A stretch of DNA of 27,317 nt, taken from the IMG/VR virus record IMGVR_UViG_3300042430_001408, positions 1 through 27,317 of that record, one strand, 5' to 3'. Origin of the DNA: a virus. Shown in pieces: positions 15,816-24,300 of the stretch. Made by a program: the position numbers and the translations under genes. Under the pieces are notes generated by a model that searched no databases, was not told the origin of the DNA, and saw nothing but the letters and a program-made list of their open reading frames with translations. The first letter of the stretch is position 1. Each line of letters starts with the position of its first letter.

Positions 15816-16316
15816 TTAACCAATTGAAATTACTAACCCATTTTTAATTACAACAGTTAATCCATCAACGGTTTTAAATGTAGTTGTTATACCGGAAAAA
15901 ATAGGTTCTTCATTTTGGTTAATAATTAACTCTTCCGAATAAAGAGTGTCTGATGGTATATAAATTTGTTGATTATCAATATCGTCTAATGATAAAGCAA
16001 CAAATGCGTCATATAAAAAATAACCTAAATCAAATTGATTGTTGTCAAATTCACTTCTTGTTGATTTAAAATTTTTATATACTTCATCATTTAACGATAA
16101 ACGTATTTCGATTGCATCCCAATTCTTACAATCGGAAATCCCATTTTGTGTTTTTATTGCGTCTAACACAATAGAATTAGAAACGTCATTCAATAGATTT
16201 TTAACTGAAATACTATCCATTGTATTAATATCCCTTCTCATTATTAAAAGACTATTTATTTCTAAAATATTTTGATATAAAACAATCGTCAAAAAATTCC
16301 AATTTGTATATTCCAT
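15816..16316 (-). CDS. Hypothetical phage protein
   Basis: 166 residues, no family recognised. The first ~100 residues are helical and rich in Asn and Asp. The end, TTTFKTVDGLTVVIKNGLVI, is a short beta-hairpin pattern (TVDG-x-TV-x-V-x-NG-x-I) that is common at the C-terminus of small phage proteins; that is remembered pattern knowledge. The start lies 1 nt after the stop of the 1304-residue gene, so it is probably translated from the same message; a role such as fibre chaperone or assembly factor is plausible from position, but there is no direct evidence. Later Met codons at residues 26 and 33 are less likely starts because they would leave a gap after the preceding gene. Confidence 0.65.
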   Translation of the reverse strand: MEYTNWNFLTIVLYQNILEINSLLIMRRDINTMDSISVKNLLNDVSNSIVLDAIKTQNGISDCKNWDAIEIRLSLNDEVYKNFKSTRSEFDNNQFDLGYFLYDAFVALSLDDIDNQQIYIPSDTLYSEELIINQNEEPIFSGITTTFKTVDGLTVVIKNGLVISIG

Positions 16317-16317
16317 A

Positions 16318-19300
16318 TTATGTATTTTTTAATATCATTATTGTTAATGTGCCTTGGTTTATTGCTCCAAAACCACCACTTACCGTGGCGTTTTGACCCT
16401 GAACAGTTGCTGTATCAACCTCAACAGTATGAATTCCTGCTGATAATGTTATAATAACCGACATATTCCAATTTGCGACCCAGTTTCCTACCGTAGCATT
16501 TCCCGTTGGGTTGTCGGCATACATTCTTTGATATCCACCGTTGGGTAATATAATACCATCCACCACTAATGCCACATCAATTGCCGAACCACTAGTTGTT
16601 GTGGTTCCAACGGTATTAACCCCACCATTTGTTTGTATACAAACCATAGTTTGTGTAGGTACAGTTATTGTAGTGGTCAATCCCGGTATTAATGTTAGTA
16701 ATGTAGTTGTATTGGTAACGAGTAATGAGGTAGAACCTGTTATCATCGTACCAAATTGACCCAACGTAAGTGCACTACCATTACCAAAATATGTTCCACC
16801 ACTAATTGTTGTTCCTGAGATACCCCCGGTTGATGATATAAGTCCGGTCGATGTTACTGAACCATCATCTTTAACATCAAATACTTCAGTATTTGCGTAA
16901 TTTTTCAACGTTAAATAACTTTGAGGAGTAAATACAGAAGGTGAGTTTAGTTTAACAACTAAATTATCAAATTGTAAATTTTGATTTGCTGCGGTTGAAT
17001 AATTAAAGAATACTCCAAGAGAACTCATTAAACTAGACGTGTATGTACTATCAACTGCACTACCAATTAATGTTGTTACGGTTGTAGGGTCACCCCACGC
17101 AACTGCACCATCGTCTCTGAAATAGTATGTCCAAGTATTTGTTGATGGCGTATATACAATTCTTGCACTAACATAATTAGTACCTGCCGCGAAAACACCT
17201 CCTGAAATTATATCTGTTCTAGTACCAAATAATCCACTGGTATATCTAACTAACCTCCAATTTCTTGTTCCTGTTCCACCATAAACTAATGCGTATCCGT
17301 TACCGGTATTCAGAAGTGTTCCACTAGTACCCGCTAAAACAACTGCAGCTCCATAGGTACCGGCTGAGAATCCTGGAAATATGGTGTTTCTATTTGTTCT
17401 TAGATTAAATGACCATTCAACATTTACAGTATTTAATGATAATGTTGGATTAAATGGTGAGTTAAAACCGGATAATGGTACCGTAGTGTATGACTGACCC
17501 GCAGGATTTCCGTTTGCAATATTTAAATAAGTTGATGCCGTTATTGTTGCATTACCAGCACCTGTATTTGTATTTGTGTAGGTTAACGATGGTGAACCTC
17601 CGGGTGATAGAGTAACTCTATTATAATCATCAGTAAATGCTGAAACAGCAATCGGTGTTGACGGTAGATTGGTTGAGTTAAGAACTACAGTTCCCCCACT
17701 TATTGTTGTTGCGGATATTGTATTTGCCGTTAAACCTCCTGTAAATATTGTTGCTCCCGTTACTGTTCCTCCTGATAATGGTAAGAAAGGTGTTGGTGGT
17801 AAATTTTGGTATGTTGTTGCTGAAATAGTAGTGGCGGTTAAACCTCCTGTAAAGTTTGTTGCACCTGTCACTGTTCCTCCTGATAATGGTAAGAAAGGTG
17901 TTGCCGGTAAATTAAAATAAGTTGTTGCTGATACTGATGTCGCACCAAAAGTACCGTTTACATCTAAATTAAAATTTAATATTGGATTGACAACATTTGT
18001 ATTAACACCAACATTACCATTCCCTAATTCTTGAAGGATTAAATTCCCTGGATTTCCACCCCCGTTTGACCTAGAACTAATTGACTTCCCATTAGTTGAC
18101 CCCGTGATATCCCCGTAAAATAGTATATTACCTGATATCCCCGGACTATAATTATCGGTTGTGATTATTAATGGGCTCGAGTTATTTTTTAGTATTACTT
18201 GACCTGTTACCGTTCCACCTGATAAAGGTAAGAAAGGTGTTGGTGGTAAATTTTGGTATGTTGTTGCGGATATTGTAGTTGCAGTTAACCCTGATGCAAA
18301 TGTTTGTCCCGCACTAAAATTATTATCAATATTTGTTAATGCTAAATTATTATATTTGTTTGAATCTAAATGATAATATTGGTTAGGAAGACCTCCTTGT
18401 ATGTTCGTTAAATCATTGTGAACTCCGGGAGCACCACTTGGTTGAAATACTGATGAAAATGCCGACTGTGTAATACCTGTTGTCGCACTTACCTCAATAA
18501 TAATCCTACCAACCAAAAATGTGTGTGATGTAATTAGTTCAGGTAAATTTGGTTCACTTGAAGCGTCCGCTAATAATATATTATCGAATTGTCCATCACT
18601 AACCACCTCATATAAGTGGTCATTTAATTCTTGTCCTCTAAAATACCAATTAACTAAATATTTTCCTGCGGTTGCTGATACTAAATCAGTACCATTATCA
18701 TAGTAAAGATTATTAATTGTATTTGCTGTTGTGGTATAAACCCACGTACCGCCTGAATGGAAATTTCTAAAAAAAAGTCCTAATGAAGTTGTGTCATTAA
18801 CTATTTGACGATTAGTGGCGTTCCAAACAACACCTGAAGATAAGGTTACAATACCTGTACTTCCACTTAAACCTAACGAACAACCACTTTCTCTCGCGAA
18901 TCTATCTGTATATACAATACGTTCATTTAATTTACTTGGTAAACCCGCACCCTCATCACCAAACTCTAAAACGTGAATAAAATTATTTGTTCGATAGACA
19001 ATCATATATAATAGAATACTACTAAAATCAACAGTCCCCTCATTATCTAAAACATTATATCTAGGAACCCCATTATTATATTCAATTATAATATAATTTG
19101 TGTCGTTATTTATTAATGCCGGAAGTGACCCGACACCTGTGGTTCCGCTTGAAATTGAATAAAATTTAAGAGGCTCAAAAAAATTAGGGTTGTCGTATAA
19201 TGCAACCGTTATCTGCGGTAAATTAATTGACCCGTCATTATTACTTGACCAACCTGTGTTACCACTAATAACTCCCGGGTCATAATTAGATGGTCCAAAA

Positions 19301-20232
19301 ATATTAAAAGTACCACCTGTACTATTTGTAAAAATAGTGTTGCCTTGGAAATATGTTCCTCCGGTAATAAAAACGTCTTTTGGTAAATTATAATATGTTG
19401 TTGCCGAAATTGTGTTTGCGGTTAAACCATCTGTAAATATTGTTGCTCCCGTTACTGTTCCTCCTGATAATGGTAAGAAAGGTGTTGCAGGCAAATTTTG
19501 ATATGTTGTTGCGGAAATTGTGTTTGCAGTTAAACCATCTGTAAATATTGTTGCTCCCGTTACTGTTCCTCCTGATAATGGTAAGAAAGGTGTTGCAGGC
19601 AAATTTTGATATGTTGTTGCCGATATTGTGTTTGCAGTTAAACCATCTGTAAATATTGTTGCTCCCGTTACTGTTCCTCCGGTAAATGTTTGAAGAACTC
19701 TCCAAGAAGCGTTTGTATCGTCATAACCATTAATACCTGATATTGTTGATGCCGTCCAAGCATTAATTAACACAATACCTTCAGGTGAGTTATTTTTAAC
19801 CGTTGTTCCAAAATTTGATATAACTACTGTAGAACCCCCCGGACCTGTTGCTCCGGTAGCGTTGTTCCATAACGTATCATAATTATCAATATTGTATTGA
19901 TATATTTTTTTGGTTTCATAAACATAAACTAACATCCCTAATTTTCTTCTACCTGAAGAAATGTTGTCAGAATTTAATGTTAACACATTAGGTGAAAAAA
20001 TTTGACCCGTCCCAATTTGTAATTGAACCGGAATCGTATTACCGGAATATTCAACTAAACCTTGATAACCGTTAGGGATTATGTAATCTAAATCGGTTAA
20101 ATTGTAAACTTCCATATACCCCCCTGTTTGAAGGATACTGAAATTTGTTCCAAATGTTGCGTTATTACGAACAGAAGGATTACCTAATGATTTTATAGGT
20201 GAAACTGGTATGTTATTTAAAAAATTACTCAT
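16318..20232 (-). CDS. Large tail-fibre-like virion protein with 36-residue repeats
   Basis: 1304 residues. An N-terminal virion-anchor-like part (1-125; GGYMEVYNL, LVEYSGNTIP, RRKLGMLVYVYE) is followed by a short GATGPGG collagen-like piece. Tandem 36-residue units GGTVTGATIFTDGLTANTIS... start at residue 185; three are contiguous, and more are dispersed to about residue 860. A mid segment has QYYHLDSNKYNNL, a phrase common in phage tail proteins. Residues ~863-1096 are a LamG-like domain (AFTDDYNR ... NLQFDNLVV) shared with the 1972-residue protein. The last ~140 residues form a beta-rich head-like domain (MVCIQTNGG, IDVALVVDG, AGIHTVEV), a likely receptor-binding tip. No S74 chaperone-peptidase domain is seen at the C-terminus. 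It is co-directional with and within 2 nt of both flanking genes. Confidence 0.8.
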   Translation of the reverse strand: MSNFLNNIPVSPIKSLGNPSVRNNATFGTNFSILQTGGYMEVYNLTDLDYIIPNGYQGLVEYSGNTIPVQLQIGTGQIFSPNVLTLNSDNISSGRRKLGMLVYVYETKKIYQYNIDNYDTLWNNATGATGPGGSTVVISNFGTTVKNNSPEGIVLINAWTASTISGINGYDDTNASWRVLQTFTGGTVTGATIFTDGLTANTISATTYQNLPATPFLPLSGGTVTGATIFTDGLTANTISATTYQNLPATPFLPLSGGTVTGATIFTDGLTANTISATTYYNLPKDVFITGGTYFQGNTIFTNSTGGTFNIFGPSNYDPGVISGNTGWSSNNDGSINLPQITVALYDNPNFFEPLKFYSISSGTTGVGSLPALINNDTNYIIIEYNNGVPRYNVLDNEGTVDFSSILLYMIVYRTNNFIHVLEFGDEGAGLPSKLNERIVYTDRFARESGCSLGLSGSTGIVTLSSGVVWNATNRQIVNDTTSLGLFFRNFHSGGTWVYTTTANTINNLYYDNGTDLVSATAGKYLVNWYFRGQELNDHLYEVVSDGQFDNILLADASSEPNLPELITSHTFLVGRIIIEVSATTGITQSAFSSVFQPSGAPGVHNDLTNIQGGLPNQYYHLDSNKYNNLALTNIDNNFSAGQTFASGLTATTISATTYQNLPPTPFLPLSGGTVTGQVILKNNSSPLIITTDNYSPGISGNILFYGDITGSTNGKSISSRSNGGGNPGNLILQELGNGNVGVNTNVVNPILNFNLDVNGTFGATSVSATTYFNLPATPFLPLSGGTVTGATNFTGGLTATTISATTYQNLPPTPFLPLSGGTVTGATIFTGGLTANTISATTISGGTVVLNSTNLPSTPIAVSAFTDDYNRVTLSPGGSPSLTYTNTNTGAGNATITASTYLNIANGNPAGQSYTTVPLSGFNSPFNPTLSLNTVNVEWSFNLRTNRNTIFPGFSAGTYGAAVVLAGTSGTLLNTGNGYALVYGGTGTRNWRLVRYTSGLFGTRTDIISGGVFAAGTNYVSARIVYTPSTNTWTYYFRDDGAVAWGDPTTVTTLIGSAVDSTYTSSLMSSLGVFFNYSTAANQNLQFDNLVVKLNSPSVFTPQSYLTLKNYANTEVFDVKDDGSVTSTGLISSTGGISGTTISGGTYFGNGSALTLGQFGTMITGSTSLLVTNTTTLLTLIPGLTTTITVPTQTMVCIQTNGGVNTVGTTTTSGSAIDVALVVDGIILPNGGYQRMYADNPTGNATVGNWVANWNMSVIITLSAGIHTVEVDTATVQGQNATVSGGFGAINQGTLTIMILKNT
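16945..17645 (-). repeat. LamG-like domain, copy 1 (dispersed duplicate of 21322-22020)
   Basis: This ~700-bp segment encodes residues ~863-1096 of the 1304-residue fibre. It corresponds over its whole length, without large gaps, to the C-terminal domain of the 1972-residue protein: shared blocks include AFTDDYNR, TLSPGG, TYFRDDGAVAWGDPTTV, VDSTYTSSLMS, LGVFFNYST or FGVFFNYST, and NLQFDNL. The two copies are still very similar, so the duplication or exchange is likely recent. Confidence 0.9.
19380..19680 (-). repeat. 108-bp tandem repeats in the 1304-residue gene
   Basis: Units of 108 bp (36 codons) recur at 19573-19680, 19465-19572 and ~19380-19464; the third diverges at its end. Long stretches are identical between the first two copies, which is a sign of recent tandem duplication or homogenisation. 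Diverged relatives lie at about 17720-17900 and 18205-18290 in the same gene. Confidence 0.9.
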
Positions 20233-20233
20233 A

Positions 20234-21301
20234 TTATTGTGTTATGGTATTACCTCTAAAATAAATATTATTGTTATCGGTAATGTTAAATATTATGTTA
20301 GGATATGTTGTATAAACTCGGTATGTTGTTTGTGGAATTGTTGTTCCGGTGTAGGTAAATGTATATGTGTTAATTGCATCTTCAGTATATATATTTGTTA
20401 ATAAATTAGAATCATTACTTTCATTAAAATCAATAATTGTTTGTCTTCCATTATTAGTTAATGAAATTGGGATAATCCAAATATACCACCCTAAACCACC
20501 AACATAACCTTGCAACACTTCGGTTGTTAAGAAATTATAGGCAACTATTGGGTTACCAAAACTATCGAGCCCTCCTGAAATTTGAGGAACCGTTTGACTA
20601 ATTATTGGTGGGAACTCACCACTAGTCCAACCACTGAAATCAACATATTTGTTCATATCAATATTAAATTGTGTTTGGTCTTGTGTTGGTTGTGTATTGT
20701 TTGTAAAACCAAAGAAATTAGAACCACTATCATACATCCATTGACCAATACTTTCAGACCCACTTACAGGTTCAATAAATAACTTAGCATAATATACCGG
20801 AGTTGGTGTTAATGTTGGTGTTGGTGTATTTGTCGGAGTGTGTGTATTGGTTGGTGTTTGTGTTGGTGTTGGTGGTATTGGGGCGTAACATCCACATGGG
20901 TTCGTACAAGTCTCCGTAGGTGTTATTGTTGGGGTCGGTGTGGTAGTTGGTGTAGTGGTGGTTGTTGGTGTTTGTGTAGGAACTTTACAAGGGTTGAAAG
21001 AAGGAGTTGGGGTTAGTGTTGGTGTAGCTGTCGGTGTTTGAGTGTTTGTAACAGTCGGTGTTGGTGTTGGTGTAGGAGTAGGAACCGGAACATTCATAAT
21101 AACAGGACAATCCGCCCCCTCAACTAATATAGTGTAAACACCATATACATTACGAGGTGGTGTTAATAATGACGGATTAAACACATAAGGTAATATTTGA
21201 TTACCTAAATTTATAACCACATTAACACCGTTAGGTTTAAACAAAATATTTGCAACCTCCCCACTATAATTTATACTTTGTATCGTTATTGTATTTGACA
21301 T
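20234..21301 (-). CDS. Virion appendage protein with shared N-terminal module and Thr/Pro linkers
   Basis: 355 residues. Residues 1-72 (ITIQSINYSGEVANILF, NLGNQILP, YGVYTILV) match the N-terminus of the LCIB-like protein at 6211-7284. Residues ~72-168 are mostly Thr/Pro repeats (TPTPTPT, TNTHTPTNT) interrupted by Cys-containing bits (NPCK, CTNPCGCYAP). Residues ~170-355 form a unique beta-rich domain (YYAKLFIEPVSG, GWYIWIIPIS, YTFTYTGTTIP) with no recognised family. The linkers are mucin-like and potential targets for O-glycosylation by the phage glycosyltransferases; this is inference. The start is 14 nt after the 1972-residue gene, without a TATTTAT motif, so it is probably co-transcribed; the stop lies 1 nt before the next start. 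Confidence 0.75.
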   Translation of the reverse strand: MSNTITIQSINYSGEVANILFKPNGVNVVINLGNQILPYVFNPSLLTPPRNVYGVYTILVEGADCPVIMNVPVPTPTPTPTPTVTNTQTPTATPTLTPTPSFNPCKVPTQTPTTTTTPTTTPTPTITPTETCTNPCGCYAPIPPTPTQTPTNTHTPTNTPTPTLTPTPVYYAKLFIEPVSGSESIGQWMYDSGSNFFGFTNNTQPTQDQTQFNIDMNKYVDFSGWTSGEFPPIISQTVPQISGGLDSFGNPIVAYNFLTTEVLQGYVGGLGWYIWIIPISLTNNGRQTIIDFNESNDSNLLTNIYTEDAINTYTFTYTGTTIPQTTYRVYTTYPNIIFNITDNNNIYFRGNTITQ

Positions 21302-21315
21302 ATTTTATTTTTTTG

Positions 21316-24300
21316 TTAACCTGTTATTAATACCCTTAAATTATCAAATTGTAAATTTTGATTTGCCCCTGTTGAATAGTTAAAGAACACACCGAATCTA
21401 CTCATTAATGATGAGGTATACGTACTATCAACCACACTACCAATTAACGTACTTACAGTTGTTGGGTCACCCCAAGCAACAGCACCATCATCTCTAAAAT
21501 AATATGTCCAAGTATTTGTTGCCGGAGCGTATACAATTCTCGCACTAACATAATTAGTGTTTGCCGCGAAAACACCTCCCGTAATTATGGTGGTTTGTGT
21601 TCCCGCTAAACCACCGGTATATCTAACAAATCTCCAGTTTCTTGTTCCCCCACTACCATAAACTAATGCGTATCCGTTACCGGCATTTTGAAGGTTAGTT
21701 GTTGTACTTGCTAATACAACTGCTCCTCCGTATGACGACGCAAGAAATCCTGAGAATATGGAGTTTCTATTTGTTCTTAAATTAAACGACCATTCAAGTG
21801 TTCCACTATTACTCGACAATGTTGGGTTAAATGGTGAACCAAATCCTGAAAGAGGTACTGTGGTATATGACTGTCCCGCAGTACCACCGTTTGCAATATT
21901 TACATAAGTTGATGCCGATATTGTTGCATTACCCGTACCAGTATTTGTGTTTGTATAAACTAAAGATGGTGTTCCACCCGGAGATAATGTGGCTCTATTA
22001 TAATCATCAGTAAATGCTGAAAAAACAGTCGGTGTTGAAGCCGATGTTGGTGTAGGTGTTTGTGTTGGTGTAGGTGTGTTGGTTAATGTTGTTGTTGGTG
22101 TTTGAGTCGGTGTTTCAGTTAATGTTGGTGTTGGTGTAGGGGTTTCCGTATTAGTTGGTGTTGGTGTAGGGGTTTCCGTATTAGTTGGTGTTGGTGTTGG
22201 AACAATAAATATACCACCATCTGTTATTGTCCAAGCATAACCTCCACTTCCGGTTGAACCTGTAAGGATAGCTTTTCCTGAGGAACCTGTTGATGTATAA
22301 TTGGCTGAACCAAAATTAATTGTTACTCCTGTTTTTGGGTTTTTTGTGGACCATCCATTATAAATAGAATCTAAATTTGTTGTCGAGAATGTTGCTGGTG
22401 TTTTTCCTAACATAAAATTAGTAAAATCGGTTACACCTGAAATATTCCAATTTCCAATATCTTGGTTAAATTGTGAATCACTAAACATTTGGTACATATT
22501 ATCAACTTTTGAAACATTCCAACTCGAGATATCTTGGTTAAATTGTGAATTTTGAAACATAGCTCTCATATTAGTAACACCCGAAACATTCCAATTATTT
22601 ATAGGTTGATTAAATTGTGACCCATAAAACATTTGTTGAGTGGAAACAACTTTTGAAACATTCCATCCTGACAATGGTTGATTAAATTGTGAATCTTGAA
22701 ACGCTGCTACCATATTAGTAACCTTTGATACATTCCAATTTCCAATAGGTTGGTTAAATATTGAATTACCAAACGTAAAAAACATACTTGTTACATTTGA
22801 AACATTCCATCCCGATAATGATTGATTAAATGAGGTGTTACCATTAAACATCGCACTAATACTAGTTATACCGGACATATTCCAATTCTCAATTGGTTGG
22901 TTAAATGTACCACTATCAAACATACCCTGTACACTAATAACTTTTGAAATGTCCCAATTTCCTATTGGCTGATTAAATTGTGACCCTTTAAATATTTGTT
23001 GTAAATTAACATTTGAAATATTCCATCCGGATAATGGTTGGTTAAATTGACTACCATCAAACATATTTTGCATATCGGTTACACCTGAAACGTTCCAATT
23101 TCCAATAGGTTGGTTAAACTGACTATTTTGAAACATTGAACGCATACTTTGAACTTTTGAAATATCCCAATTAGCGATTGGTTGATTAAATGGTCCATTA
23201 GAACTTGAAAACATTCGCTCCATAGTTGTTACATTTGAAACGTTCCAACCACTAATATCACTATTAAATTGAGTGTTAAAAAACATACCATACATACTTG
23301 TAATACCAGAAACATTCCAATTATTTACATTATTTATTGTTGATAAATTGTTACAACTAGTAAACATTCCTTGTAAACTTGTTATACCACTTAAATTTAA
23401 TGTATCACTAACATTTGTTAATGACAAATTACTACAATTACTAAATTGACTAGTGGTTCCAACACCTAAATTAAAATAAGGTCCCCACTGTAATATTTCG
23501 TAAATATTACCATAACTTCCAAAGTAATTACCGAAACTAAATTTATTAATTAAACCATATATAGTCACAGTATAGTATCCCGGTGTTGTATATGTGTGAG
23601 TTTTATTTGCATTTGTGTTTGCTGAGGTACTTCCGTCCCCCCAATCTATAGTTCCTGAATATGTTCCTAAAGATGAATAAGGTAATATTATTGATTCTGA
23701 AGCGGATGTTGTTCTCCAAACAGAAACAAATGGTGGTGGTGGTGTTGATGATGGGGTTACTGTTTGTGTTGGTGTAGGTGTTTGAGTCGGTGTTTCAGTT
23801 AATGTTGTTGTTGGTGTTGGTGTATTTGTTGGGGTTTCAGTTGGTGTATTTGTTGGTGTTTCTGTATTAGTTGGTGTTGGGGTTTGTGTCGGAGTTTGCG
23901 TAGGTGTTTCTGTGTTAGTTGGTGTTTGAGTAGGTGTATTTGTTGGAGTTTCAGTTGGTGTTTGAGTCATTGTTGGTGTTGGGTTTGGTTGTGGGCAAAC
24001 ATTAATATTTACCACTTCTCCTATATTGTTTACATAAAAATAACCATCATAAAAGTTATAATATCCTTGAGAAAGGAGTGCTCCTCTATTATTTGTATAT
24101 ATTATACATCCTACTGTTATTGCAGCTAAACATGCTGCAGAGGTGTAGGAAGTAATAGGTGTAGGAAGAACAGATGGTGTACAAGGAGTACCAAGCCCCC
24201 ACGAAGATAGATTAATTGTAACTAAAGATGGTGGTGTTGGAGTAGGTGTTGAGGTTGATGTCAAAGTAGGTGTTGGTGTAGGTTGTGGGCATACATCTAT

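Noticed and set aside
16253-16259. TATTTAT on the + strand inside the small minus-strand gene at 15816
   Set aside because: No + strand gene follows; occasional chance copies are expected in this A/T-rich sequence.
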